From CALJDF01 sp038121105 (lineage in GTDB: Bacteria; Pseudomonadota; Alphaproteobacteria; SHVP01), in contig JAYONB010000003.1 of NCBI GenBank assembly GCA_038121105.1, positions 62,001-126,000 of the forward strand: a DNA stretch of 64,000 nucleotides, read 5' to 3'. The position numbers and the translations under genes are program-made. The notes below the pieces were generated by a model. The model had not been told where the DNA came from. It saw nothing but the letters and a program-made list of their open reading frames with translations, and searched no databases. Positions 35,453-44,238 of this stretch are shown piece after piece (within the stretch, counting starts at the first letter, position 1; each line of letters opens with the position of its first letter).

Positions 35453-36703
35453 TTGGACGACTCCACAGCTGGTGCGGCGTCCGAGGTCGGCCTGCGGCGT
35501 GCCCTGTCGTTACCACTGATCATTCTTTACGGGGTCGGCACGACCGTCGGTGCCGGGATTTACGTTCTAGTTGGCGAGGTTGCCGCGCTGGCTGGCCCTA
35601 CGGCACCGTTCAGTTTCTTGGTTGCCGCGGTCCTTGCCGGACTTAGTGCGTTCAGTTTCGCCGAGCTTTGTGGGCGCTACCCCAGAAGCGCCGGCGAAGC
35701 GCTTTACGTCCGAACCGCCTTCGGCAAGGCCGGTCTTTCGACCGCGGTTGGCCTGCTCGTAATTGCCGCGGGGGTGATATCGGCCGCGACCGTGATCCAC
35801 GGCGCAACCGGCTACATCGGCGTGTTCGTCGACCTTCCCCTCGTCCCGACACTACTGCTCCTCACGGCCATGCTTGGCTTGACCGCCGCGTGGGGCATCC
35901 TCGAGGCGGTGAGCGCCGCAGCCTTGCTCACGCTGATCGAGCTTGGTGGCCTGGCATTGGTGATTTGGGTCGGCGCCCCGGCCCTCGTCGAAGTGCCGAC
36001 GGCGTTACCCACCATGATCCCGACCTGGGAGGCCGCCCCCATCGTTGCCGTGGTTGCCGGTGGTGTCATCGCCTTCTTCGCGTTTATCGGCTTCGAAGAC
36101 ATGGTCAACGTCGCCGAAGAAGTGAAAAACGCACCGCGCAACATGCCGATTGCCATCGTGACGACACTGGTCGTCACGACTACCCTTTACGTGCTGATCT
36201 CGGTGATCGCGGTTCTTGTCGTGCCGATGAGCGAACTCGCCGGGTCGGATGCCCCACTTGCCCAGGTCCTGGAGCGCGGATTCAGTGGCGCGCCGCAGAT
36301 CATCAGCGCTATCAGTCTTGTCGCCGTCGCCAACGGCGCCCTGATTCAGATGATCATGGCGTCGCGCATCCTCTACGGCCTTGGACGAACCGCGCAATTG
36401 CCCAAAGTCCTTGCCACGGTCAACCGTCGGACGCGGACGCCGCTATTGGCGACCTTCATCGTTGTCCTTGCCGTCGCGCTTTTCACCACCGCCCTCCCCC
36501 TCATCACATTGGCCAAGGTCGCATCGGTAGCCATCCTCATCGTGTTTGCCGTCGTGAATTTGGCGTTGGTCGTGATCAAACGCCGAGAAGGCAGTCCGTC
36601 CCACTCGTTTTCGGTCCCCCTCCTCGTGCCCGTGCTCGGCTTTATCGCCAGCACCGCGATCGTCGTCTTTGAAACAACGCGTTGGGCTATTGGGTCGGGG
36701 TAG
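35453..36703 (+). CDS. APC-family amino acid permease
   Basis: This 416-residue transporter has about 12 membrane helices and APC hallmarks: GVGTTVGAGIYVLVGEVAALAGP in helix 1, FSFAELCGRYPRSAGEALYV, IAFFAFIGFEDMVNVAEEVKNAPRNMPIAI and MASRILYGLGRTAQLP. It should import or exchange an amino acid or amine. TTG start 4 bases after the usp stop, so the two genes are likely coupled. The C-terminal end overlaps the convergent gene by 17 bases. Confidence 0.9.
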   Translation: MDDSTAGAASEVGLRRALSLPLIILYGVGTTVGAGIYVLVGEVAALAGPTAPFSFLVAAVLAGLSAFSFAELCGRYPRSAGEALYVRTAFGKAGLSTAVGLLVIAAGVISAATVIHGATGYIGVFVDLPLVPTLLLLTAMLGLTAAWGILEAVSAAALLTLIELGGLALVIWVGAPALVEVPTALPTMIPTWEAAPIVAVVAGGVIAFFAFIGFEDMVNVAEEVKNAPRNMPIAIVTTLVVTTTLYVLISVIAVLVVPMSELAGSDAPLAQVLERGFSGAPQIISAISLVAVANGALIQMIMASRILYGLGRTAQLPKVLATVNRRTRTPLLATFIVVLAVALFTTALPLITLAKVASVAILIVFAVVNLALVVIKRREGSPSHSFSVPLLVPVLGFIASTAIVVFETTRWAIGSG

Positions 36704-37163
36704 CTTGGTTGGCCGTTGGCGTAATCGTGCAGGCAACCGCGATCGGATTGGTCTGCGCCTTGGGGTCCGGCCAACGCTCCAGCAGCCACGATCGGTCCGG
36801 CGGCAACCCGATATGGACCGCGGCACAGGCGTTTTGCTGTCCCAGCTCGACGATCGACCATAACAGGCGGTCCCAGGGAACCAGGCTGTCCAGCTGCTCG
36901 CCCAGGCTGAGGTGGCCGATACACAAGATTGGCGGCGCCACCGTTGTCGATACTTCGTAGGTAAAAAGACCGCGGATCTGGCCCCGTCGTCGCGCTGTCA
37001 TGACACCGCAGGAATGTCCCATTTCTTGCCGTTCTAGGACTTGTTGGGCCAACGAACGCCAGGCCTCGAGCGACATGGGAACGTCGCCCAACGAAACCAA
37101 GGGATAGGCCAAATCGACCTCCGTTTTCCCTAAGGGGGCCACCGTTACCGCGAGCTGTGCCAT
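36687..37163 (-). CDS. Hypothetical protein divergent from the FNR gene
   Basis: This 158-residue protein has no recognised domain. It is Leu/Trp-rich in the middle (LVPWDRLLWSIVELGQQNACAAVHIGLPPDRSWLLERW) and has no signal peptide. It is plausible as a real gene because it fills the space between two known genes, is divergent from the FNR gene, and its codon use matches the neighbours. A longer frame (to 37350) would overlap the FNR gene and is not favoured. Function unknown. Confidence 0.55.
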   Translation of the reverse strand: MAQLAVTVAPLGKTEVDLAYPLVSLGDVPMSLEAWRSLAQQVLERQEMGHSCGVMTARRRGQIRGLFTYEVSTTVAPPILCIGHLSLGEQLDSLVPWDRLLWSIVELGQQNACAAVHIGLPPDRSWLLERWPDPKAQTNPIAVACTITPTANQATPTQ

Positions 37164-37197
37164 GGCCCATCATGGCCCGGCCTGTACGACTGGGTAT

Positions 37198-37211
37198 TTG
37201 CGGTGTATCAA
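37198..37211. promoter_or_regulatory. Candidate FNR box in the divergent fnr promoter region
   Basis: TTGCG-GTGT-ATCAA matches 8 of 10 positions of TTGAT-N4-ATCAA. It lies 33 bases before the FNR start codon and 35 bases from the start of the divergent gene, so it could serve autoregulation of the regulator or control of the 36687-37163 gene. Confidence 0.4.
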
Positions 37212-37243
37212 CTCGGACAAAGAAGTACGGGGTTCGAATCAGT

Positions 37244-37966
37244 ATGTCCTTGAGCCATGGTGAGACACCGTGTCTTCGCCTGTCCCGGCGATGCGCGCAG
37301 TGCAGCGTGCGGCACAAGGCTATGTGCTCCGCGATCGAGGTGGATCGCATGGAGGTTCTCGACCGGCTCGTATCTCATATCCAGATTCGGCCCGGTCAAA
37401 CCGTCTTCGAGGAAGGCGACGAAGCCAAGTTCGTCTACAACGTCTCCCGCGGCCACGTTCGGCTCTTCAAATTGCTCCAGGACGGCCGCCGACAAATAAC
37501 CGGATTTTTGGCACCAGGTGACTTCCTCGGGCTCGCTGCGCGGCAGACCTATGCCTACTCCGCTGAAGCGATCACCGAAGCGGATCTTTGCCGCTTCAAA
37601 GTCGGGGAACTCGAGACTTTGCTGGAAGAAATGCCCCAAGTCCGCGAGCGGCTCTATGAAATTGCCAACGACGAACTCGCGGCGGCTCAGGAACAAATGC
37701 TCTGTCTCGGTCGTAAGACCGCAAAAGAAAGGGTTGCCTCCTTTCTGATCTCCCAACTGCGCCACGGCGCGGGATGTGGCGACGGTGACGCCGAGTTCGA
37801 CCTCCCGATGAGTCGCAGCGACATCGCCGACTATCTTGGCCTGACCATCGAAACGGTCAGTCGCACCTTTACGGCGTTGCGCGAAGAAGGCCTCATCGGG
37901 CTGCCCACGACCCATCGCATTTCGATTCCCGACATCACGACGCTAGAGGCGTCGACCGAAGCCTAG
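37244..37966 (+). CDS. fnrL: FNR-type oxygen-sensing transcriptional regulator (FnrL-like)
   Basis: This 240-residue Crp/FNR regulator has an N-terminal cysteine set C17-x2-C20-x7-C28 and an internal Cys116 (EADLCRFKV), the four ligands for an oxygen-labile [4Fe-4S] cluster in the alphaproteobacterial FnrL layout. The cyclic-nucleotide-fold domain follows (about 35-140), then an HTH ending MSRSDIADYLGLTIETVSRTFTALREEG, where E-x2-SR reads the TTGAT half site. It should switch between aerobic and microaerobic genes; three FNR-like boxes lie within 3.5 kb. ATG 37244 is used because the family starts just before the Cys motif. Confidence 0.9.
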   Translation: MSLSHGETPCLRLSRRCAQCSVRHKAMCSAIEVDRMEVLDRLVSHIQIRPGQTVFEEGDEAKFVYNVSRGHVRLFKLLQDGRRQITGFLAPGDFLGLAARQTYAYSAEAITEADLCRFKVGELETLLEEMPQVRERLYEIANDELAAAQEQMLCLGRKTAKERVASFLISQLRHGAGCGDGDAEFDLPMSRSDIADYLGLTIETVSRTFTALREEGLIGLPTTHRISIPDITTLEASTEA

Positions 37967-37971
37967 GCGTC

Positions 37972-37997
37972 GGTGCGTTGAGCGAGGTCAACGCACC
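37972..37997. promoter_or_regulatory. Perfect palindrome after fnrL containing an FNR core
   Basis: GGTGCGTTGA (37972-37981) and TCAACGCACC (37988-37997) pair perfectly over GCGAGG and are followed by TTCT. It could end fnrL transcription, though the T tract is poor. The inner TTGA-N6-TCAA (37978-37991) is an exact FNR core, centred about 63 bases before the next start codon; a -10-like GAAAAT (38014-38019) has the spacing expected for class II activation of the following gene. Confidence 0.5.
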
Positions 37998-38047
37998 TTC
38001 TGCGGTTCGGCAAGAAAATACGCAAGTACAAGAAACGGAGCTTCCCC

Positions 38048-38407
38048 ATGGCTTTGCGGCACGTCCGACTAGAACTCGCCCGCGATCACGACTTTCCGAA
38101 TGGCAGTGCACTGCGCGGCTATGAATTTGTTGCGCCGTTGACCGAAGACGGCCATCTGGACGCCGAGGAATGGCGCGGCAACAAAGATAAATGCAGGGTG
38201 CGTCGGTTCTGGGAACATGAGCTCGACGAAGAAGGCACGCTACGCCACGTTGGACGCGGCTGGCATTTTCACTACGACGGCCATGATGTCGATGACGACG
38301 AGCCACTATTCAAACTCGACCGCCACTCGATCGTCGAGAACGAATACCTAAGCGTGACCGAACACGATGGCGAGTTGCGCACGTTCCGCGTGGTGCGCGT
38401 CAAATAG
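38048..38407 (+). CDS. Conserved hypothetical protein, His/Asp-rich
   Basis: This 119-residue soluble protein has no named domain that I can assign. It is rich in charged and aromatic residues (FWEHELDEEGTLRHVGRGWHFHYDGHDVDDDEP) and could bind metal. It is well supported as a gene: GGAG 7 bases before the ATG, neighbour-like codon use, and a clean fit between genes. Its promoter region holds an FNR-core palindrome, so it may be induced at low oxygen. The stop lies 3 bases from the convergent gene. Confidence 0.75.
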   Translation: MALRHVRLELARDHDFPNGSALRGYEFVAPLTEDGHLDAEEWRGNKDKCRVRRFWEHELDEEGTLRHVGRGWHFHYDGHDVDDDEPLFKLDRHSIVENEYLSVTEHDGELRTFRVVRVK

Positions 38408-38410
38408 CGC

Positions 38411-39010
38411 CTAAAGCTCGACCTCAAAGAGAACGCCAAAGCGCTTTTGAAGATCGCGCTTGCACAGGTCGTCGCCATGGGCCTCCCCATCAACGACGTT
38501 CTGTAGGTTTGCGGTGGTCTCGTTGGTCAAGATCACGATGACATTGGTGTCGGGTTCGACCGCAAACGGAAATTCGTGCCAGGTGCCGATATTCATCACG
38601 AAACCTGCGGCTCCATCGAAGTAGAACGCCTCGACGCTATCGATGTCGGGGGCCTGATCCTGCGAGTCATCCCACGACCCGTCCGGTCGCCGGCAGGTCG
38701 GCTTGCCGAGAACCGCGACGATCGGCTTGCCCTCAAGCGGAATAAACGTCTGGGTATGTTTGTTGTGATACTCCATCCACCGCACCTCCATCGGGCGCGG
38801 ATTGATCGTCGCCAGCGATAACGAGGTATCGTCGTTGGAGACAAAAGGGGCGGGTTTGCTCGTCGTAACCGCCGCACCGTAATAGCCGGGAGTGTCCGAA
38901 CTCTTGCTTTTGCTCCCGCCAATTATGTAGCCGTAGCCGGCGACAGACTCCGGCGTCGCCAGTTTTGGCTTGAGAATTCTGCGCTCAAGTTCGGTTTCAG
39001 CGACGGCCAT
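38411..39010 (-). CDS. Ureidoglycolate lyase-like (AllA family) protein
   Basis: This 199-residue cupin-fold protein fits the ureidoglycolate hydrolase/lyase family: WMEYHNKHTQTFIPLEGKPIVAVLGKP, the segment IDSVEAFYFDGAAGFVMNIGTWHEFPF, and the final NVIVILTNET. The family releases urea or ammonia and glyoxylate from ureidoglycolate in purine breakdown, but no other purine gene is beside it, so another related substrate is possible. ATG 39010 is preferred over 39016 because AGGAG sits 6 bases before it. Confidence 0.75.
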   Translation of the reverse strand: MAVAETELERRILKPKLATPESVAGYGYIIGGSKSKSSDTPGYYGAAVTTSKPAPFVSNDDTSLSLATINPRPMEVRWMEYHNKHTQTFIPLEGKPIVAVLGKPTCRRPDGSWDDSQDQAPDIDSVEAFYFDGAAGFVMNIGTWHEFPFAVEPDTNVIVILTNETTANLQNVVDGEAHGDDLCKRDLQKRFGVLFEVEL

Positions 39011-39181
39011 TGGCATCTCCTTTTTCGTATCAAACGATTATGCGAGGCCTCGGCCCGACGGACAATAGTTCTTGAGCCCCACACGATCCGGTCGGATGGG
39101 GCACAAATGCTTATTTTCAGCCCTTTGCCTCCGCATACGGACGTGGATACATCTCCGCGCGGAGGCTAGATTACCCCAATC

Positions 39182-41935
39182 GTGTGGGACCGAATTTGCG
39201 GTCCTGAGCGAAGTTGGGGACATCGAGCTTTGGTTGCGCTTCCGAATCAGCAAACACCTGCGGAAGGTGAACATGCCGCCACCCCGATAACGGCCCGGCG
39301 GCTCCTCCTGCACCTGATCGGGTTCTATCTCGCGGGTTCCGGCGGCGCGGTCGTGATCACCCTGTTCCTTGCCCTCGTTGGCTTGGAGTTCACCCTCGGC
39401 CAGTGGATTTACCTTTTGTTGTCGGTGCTCTGGGTCGTGCCGCTCTACCTCCTCGTCGACGTATACGTCATTCGACGGCACTACCGACCGCTGGGCGATA
39501 CCCTCGACATCCTCGACCGCGGGCAAACGCCGGACAACTGGTCGGCCTCGCGAGCACTCGTCCGCGCCCTAAACCTGCCTTTCCTATCGTTCGTCCGGGT
39601 TACGTTCATCCACGGACCCGCGGCGGCCGGCCTAGTTACTTTGGCACTCTGGCTCGGTAACGTTTACGCCGATATCGGCTGCGCGGATTGGCAGTTGGCG
39701 GCGTTCGCCGCGACCGTTCTTTTCTTCGCCTCGCCCACGCACGCGATCATCGAATTCTTCATTATCGCGCGTGCCGTCACGCCGGTGGTGGAACGCCTTT
39801 GGGATTTCTGCGACCACGTCGAGGTCGCGCACCGGCGCGAACTCATTTCGATCAACCTGCGCAACAAGCTCCTCTATCTTTCAATCTTCGTTGCCGCGCT
39901 CCCGCTGCTCTTCTTTGCCGCGTCGATCGTCCCCAAGGTCGATCTTCTCTTCAACGATCTGGGATACGAGATCTCGCTGACGCAGATGAGCCCGTTACTG
40001 CTTTGGGTCTCGAGCGTCGTCTTGGTCTGCATGGGGGGCGCGCTGGCGATGTCGATCCTCACGGCCTCCGAGGTTTCGCGATCGGCCGCGCGCCTGATCG
40101 ATGCGATGAAAGCCGTGGAGAACGGCGAGTTGGATAATCGGCTGAAAATCGCCGGCACGGACGAGTACGCCGAGCTCTACCGCGGATTCAATTTGATGAC
40201 CGAGAGTATGCGCGAAGAGGTGCAGATCCTCGAGTTGTCGCACGATCTGGCAGGCGAGCTTGACCTCGACCGTTTGCTCGCCCGGATCATCGGCGCCACA
40301 ACCGAAGTGCTTGATGCTGAACGCTCGTCATTGCTGCTGTATGACGCTCGGGCCAACGAATTGTGGTCGCGCGTCGCCGAGGGACTGGAGACACGAGAAA
40401 TACGCCTCCCGTCGGATCAGGGCATTGCCGGCGCGGTCTTTACCAGCGGCGTCACTGAAAATATTTCCGATCCCTACGCCGACCCACGTTTCAACAAGGC
40501 AACCGACCAACAGACCGGCTTCAAGACCCGCAGCATTCTGTGCATGCCGATCGTGAATAAGGCCGGAGAAAAGCTCGGCGTCACGCAGGTACTAAACAAG
40601 CGCGGCGATCACTTCCGGTCTCGCGACGAACAGCGCCTCGCGGCTTTTACCGCACAAATCGCCGTAGCACTGGAGAACGCACGTTTGTTCGAAGACGTTC
40701 TCAACGAGAAGAACTACAACGACTCCATTCTCAAGAGCACCAGCAACGGCGTTCTCACGCTCGACGAAGATCACAAAATTCTCGTGGCCAACGAGATGGC
40801 GTTTTCCATTCTGCAAGCCGACCGCGATACATTGATCGGCAACTCGGTTGAAGCCGTCTTCGGCGCGAGGAACCGCTGGGTCATGGCCAGCTTGGCGCGA
40901 GTCGAGCAAACCGGCCAGCAGGACTCCCATGTCGACGCCGAACTTGCATTGCCGGATGGCGAGACTGTATCGGTCAACATGTCGGTGATGCCGCTGGTCG
41001 ATTCGGCCGAGGAAACCATCGGGTCGATGATGATGATCGAGGACATCACCTCGGAGAAGCGCGTCAAGTCGACGATGTCGCGCTATATGTCGGCCGAGGT
41101 CGTGGAACAGCTCCTGGCCAGCGGAGAAGCTCAACTAGGCGGGCAGAACCAGCACGTCAGCATCTTATTTTCGGATCTGCGGGGGTTCACGACGGTGTCC
41201 GAAACCCTCGGCGCGCGCGACACGGTGTCGATGCTGAACGAATATTTCGAGGAGATGGTGGAGGTCATCTTCCAGAACGCCGGCGTCTTGGACAAGTTCA
41301 TCGGCGACGCGATCATGGCCCTCTACGGAGTCCCGTTCAACGGCGAGCAAGACGCCGACAACGCCGTGAATACCGCCAACGGCATGTTCACAGCGCTGCG
41401 CGTCTTGAACGAACGTCGCGCGGGCCGTGGCATGGATCCCGTGGACATCGGCATCGGTATTTCGACTGGCGATGTCGTTGTCGGTAATATCGGGTCGACA
41501 CGCCGTATGGAGTACACGGTCATCGGCGATTCGGTAAACCTTGCCGCCCGGCTCGAAAGCGCGACCAAATACTACGGGGCACACGTCCTCTTATCGGAAT
41601 TCACCGTCGCCGATCTCAAACAGGATCATCTGTTGCGCGAGGTCGATCTGATGCGGGTCAAGGGCAAGAACAAGCCGGTAACCATCTTCGAGGCCATGGC
41701 GCATCATACAGAAACGACATTTCCCGGCCTCAAGAACGCGCTTCGCGCCTATGGCGAGGCCTTCGCCGCCGTGAAGCAACGAGATTGGAACACCGCACTT
41801 GCAGGCTTCGAAGCTGTTCTTGCGATTAATCCCGCGGATCGGCCATCGATTCTCCAACGCGACCGCGTCCTTCACTATCGGGACAACCCGCCGCCGGCCG
41901 ACTGGGACGGGGTTTGGGTGATGGATACAAAATAG
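39182..41935 (+). CDS. Membrane class III adenylate cyclase with HAMP, GAF and PAS domains
   Basis: This protein of up to 917 residues has an N-terminal membrane region with several helices (about 38-290, e.g. LLLHLIGFYLAG and LLWVSSVVLVCMGGALAM), a HAMP-like linker (to about 345), a GAF domain (355-500), a PAS domain (515-625) and a class III cyclase domain (655-830). The metal-binding Asp665 (SDLRGF) and Asp709 (DKFIGDAIMALYG) and the NLAARLES motif are present, so it should make cAMP. The start is uncertain: GTG 39182 is the outermost choice and TTG 39230 an alternative. Its stop is 3 bases from the convergent porin remnant. Confidence 0.88.
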   Translation: MWDRICGPERSWGHRALVALPNQQTPAEGEHAATPITARRLLLHLIGFYLAGSGGAVVITLFLALVGLEFTLGQWIYLLLSVLWVVPLYLLVDVYVIRRHYRPLGDTLDILDRGQTPDNWSASRALVRALNLPFLSFVRVTFIHGPAAAGLVTLALWLGNVYADIGCADWQLAAFAATVLFFASPTHAIIEFFIIARAVTPVVERLWDFCDHVEVAHRRELISINLRNKLLYLSIFVAALPLLFFAASIVPKVDLLFNDLGYEISLTQMSPLLLWVSSVVLVCMGGALAMSILTASEVSRSAARLIDAMKAVENGELDNRLKIAGTDEYAELYRGFNLMTESMREEVQILELSHDLAGELDLDRLLARIIGATTEVLDAERSSLLLYDARANELWSRVAEGLETREIRLPSDQGIAGAVFTSGVTENISDPYADPRFNKATDQQTGFKTRSILCMPIVNKAGEKLGVTQVLNKRGDHFRSRDEQRLAAFTAQIAVALENARLFEDVLNEKNYNDSILKSTSNGVLTLDEDHKILVANEMAFSILQADRDTLIGNSVEAVFGARNRWVMASLARVEQTGQQDSHVDAELALPDGETVSVNMSVMPLVDSAEETIGSMMMIEDITSEKRVKSTMSRYMSAEVVEQLLASGEAQLGGQNQHVSILFSDLRGFTTVSETLGARDTVSMLNEYFEEMVEVIFQNAGVLDKFIGDAIMALYGVPFNGEQDADNAVNTANGMFTALRVLNERRAGRGMDPVDIGIGISTGDVVVGNIGSTRRMEYTVIGDSVNLAARLESATKYYGAHVLLSEFTVADLKQDHLLREVDLMRVKGKNKPVTIFEAMAHHTETTFPGLKNALRAYGEAFAAVKQRDWNTALAGFEAVLAINPADRPSILQRDRVLHYRDNPPPADWDGVWVMDTK

Positions 41936-41938
41936 GCG

Positions 41939-43256
41939 CTAGAACCGAAGCGTCACGCCCAGAGCAAACCAATCGGCGCTGACATCGAAGGCACCGATCA
42001 GCCGTGATGCCGTTGCGACGCGGTTGATGACCCGCCCCTCTTTGAAGAAAAAGTGCTGATAGGAAAAATCGATATCCAAATTTTCCCGAAGCGCGTAGCC
42101 GCCTCCGATCGCGACGATAATGCGGTCGGAGTCCGGCACACCGGCGCCGCGGAAAACGGTCTTGATCGGGCTATCATCGAACGCCACGCCGCCCCGTAGT
42201 TGAAGGTCCGAAGACTAATCGTAGGTCGCGCCCGTCGAGACCCGGAACTTATTGTCCCAAAACGTGTTGATGACACCGGTCGAGGTCGTTGGTTCCTCGG
42301 GCGTCAAGACGAGTCGGTCGAACACCTCCCATCGAGTCCATGAAAGGTCGGCCATCACGGCCCATTTTGAATTCGGCACATCGTGAAACACGCTAATGGA
42401 GGCTGTGTCGGGGATCGGTAAGTCCGCCTTCATGTTGCCGTCGGTGAAGGCATTGGGTTGGCCGTTGTTGTTGAGTCCGGTACGCGCCGCGGCAGGAACC
42501 GAGAAATCAACCTCCCCGTCGTAGTGGAACTCCATCCCCGACCGGTACTGAACCCCAAATCGCGTGTTGGGGCTGACTGTAAACAGCGCACCGACATTGA
42601 ACCCGAAAGCCCAGTCGGTTCCGGAGAAGTCGCTGCTGCCGTCGAGGGACTGCGCGTTGCCCCCGAGCGCACGCCCAAAATCGATCGCCTGGGTGAGGCG
42701 AGCTCGGCTATACATCGCGTTGAGACCACCGCCGACGCTAACCTTGTCGTTCACACGGTAGGCCAAGGCCGGATTGACGTTGACCATGGTCAGCGACGCG
42801 CCCAACTCGTTGTAGCGCCCCACCCAATCGTCATCGTAGTCCACGGCGAGACCGTATGGCGCGTTGATGCCCAGACCGAATTTGAGATCGTTCGGCAGAC
42901 TCCAGACACCGTAAAGGTTCGGAACGAAAGCGCCGATTCCCCCCCTGGCCGCCCTCGCCGCCCGTGATCGCCGCGCCGGTGGCGTCGATCGAGCCTTGAT
43001 TGGCGAACTTGGCGTCGGGCCGCAGCAGGTGTCCGCCGACCACGAGTTGGCGCCCATCCAACTGGGTCATGCCCGCTGGATTGGCATAGACCGTGGAGGC
43101 ATCGCCGGCGGACGCGGCGCCGCCCGCGTGCGCCACGCCGGCGCCAGAAACACTCTCCTGGCCAATCTTGTACCCCGCCGCATCCGCGCGGCCGAAGGTC
43201 GCGATTCCAACGACGAGCACCAACAATAATGCCGCCAAAGCGGATAACGATTTCAT
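41939..43256 (-). pseudogene. FadL/OmpP1-type outer membrane protein, frameshifted and amber-interrupted
   Basis: Read from 43256, the gene has a signal peptide (LLLVLVVGIATFGRADAAG) and the FadL N terminus (SGAGVAHAGGAASAGDASTVYANPAGMTQLDG). At a seven-C run (42939-42945) the homology moves to another phase; one base fewer restores GGQGGIGAFVPNLYGVWSL. Near the end a TAG (42215-42217) splits GATYD from SSDLQLRGGVAFDDSP, again in phase. Repaired, it has 438 residues, normal for these long-chain fatty-acid/hydrocarbon porins, and ends in the Phe required by outer membrane assembly (LGVTLRF). Two lesions make it a probable pseudogene. Confidence 0.8.
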
Positions 43257-43343
43257 GTGAACCCCAACAAAGCCGCCCGAAACGAGCGTTCCCTAAACCG
43301 GCCCTACGTTGTTGAATGCGCAAAGGGGAGTCAAGCTGGGTCG

Positions 43344-44195
43344 ATGAGAGGAATAGCCATCAGAATGCCGGGGTTCTTGGCAGTTATCGTGGACGGGCTC
43401 GGCCGCACCTACCGCAACGGTGGCGTGCTGTTCGCCGGCCATATGGCCTTTACGGCGATGTTGTCGTTCTTCCCTTTCCTGATCTTCCTTACGGCCTTGG
43501 CCGGCTTTGTCGGCGAACCCCAAACGGCCCAGAGCTTCATCGATCGCATTTTCGAACTGGTGCCGGATCGGGTGGGCGATGCGCTTCACCCCGCAGTCGA
43601 CGAGGTACTGACAACCCAACGCGGGGGCCTGCTAACGTTCAGTCTCGTGGGCGCGCTCTGGATTGCCTCCAGCGGCGTCGAGGCCGTTCGGCACGTTCTC
43701 AACCGCGCCTACGGGGTCGTCGAGGTTCGACCCTTCTGGCGCCGGCGCATCGAAAGCCTATTTGTCGTGGTTACCGGGGGCACGCTCACGTTAGCGCTCT
43801 CCCTGAGTGTGATTCTCGGCCCCGCAATATGGGCAGTGCTGACCTCGACGCTGGCATTGCCGGTTGCCGCCGAGGCCGTCGCGGGGACTGCAGGCGACGT
43901 GATCGCGGCGGCAATTCTATTTGCGATCCTTGCCGTCCTTCATGCGACGTTACCGTGCCGTCGGCAGCGATTGCGAGACGTGTGGCGCGGCGCCGCTTTG
44001 ACGGCGGTCGCGTGGATCGTCCTCGCCACCGGGTTTTCGGTCTATTTGAGCAATCTCACCGACTTCAACGTCACCTACGGCAGTCTGGGCGGCGTTGTTC
44101 TGACGCTGGTCTACTTCCACGTGAGTGCGGTCCTCTTCATATTCGGCGCCGAGCTCAACGCGGCCGCCAAAGACCGCCGGACCGTGGCCACCTAG
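43344..44195 (+). CDS. YihY/virulence factor BrkB family inner membrane protein
   Basis: This protein of about 283 residues has six membrane helices and family text: GRTYRNGGVLFAGHMAFTAMLSFFPFLIFLTAL, SLVGALWIASSGVEAVRHVLNRAYGV and the closing GSLGGVVLTLVYFHVSAVLFIFGAELNAAA. The function is unsettled (once misannotated as RNase BN). The start is uncertain: ATG 43344 is used, and ATG 43365 is possible. Confidence 0.88.
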   Translation: MRGIAIRMPGFLAVIVDGLGRTYRNGGVLFAGHMAFTAMLSFFPFLIFLTALAGFVGEPQTAQSFIDRIFELVPDRVGDALHPAVDEVLTTQRGGLLTFSLVGALWIASSGVEAVRHVLNRAYGVVEVRPFWRRRIESLFVVVTGGTLTLALSLSVILGPAIWAVLTSTLALPVAAEAVAGTAGDVIAAAILFAILAVLHATLPCRRQRLRDVWRGAALTAVAWIVLATGFSVYLSNLTDFNVTYGSLGGVVLTLVYFHVSAVLFIFGAELNAAAKDRRTVAT

Positions 44196-44238
44196 GCCCC
44201 CTAACGGTATATTCCTGGAATCCTTCAGGAGAGATGTG

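Noticed and set aside
36373..37350. A 325-codon minus-strand frame across the APC gene end and the fnrL start
   Set aside because: It overlaps two recognised genes in another phase and reads as low-complexity Arg/Ala text.
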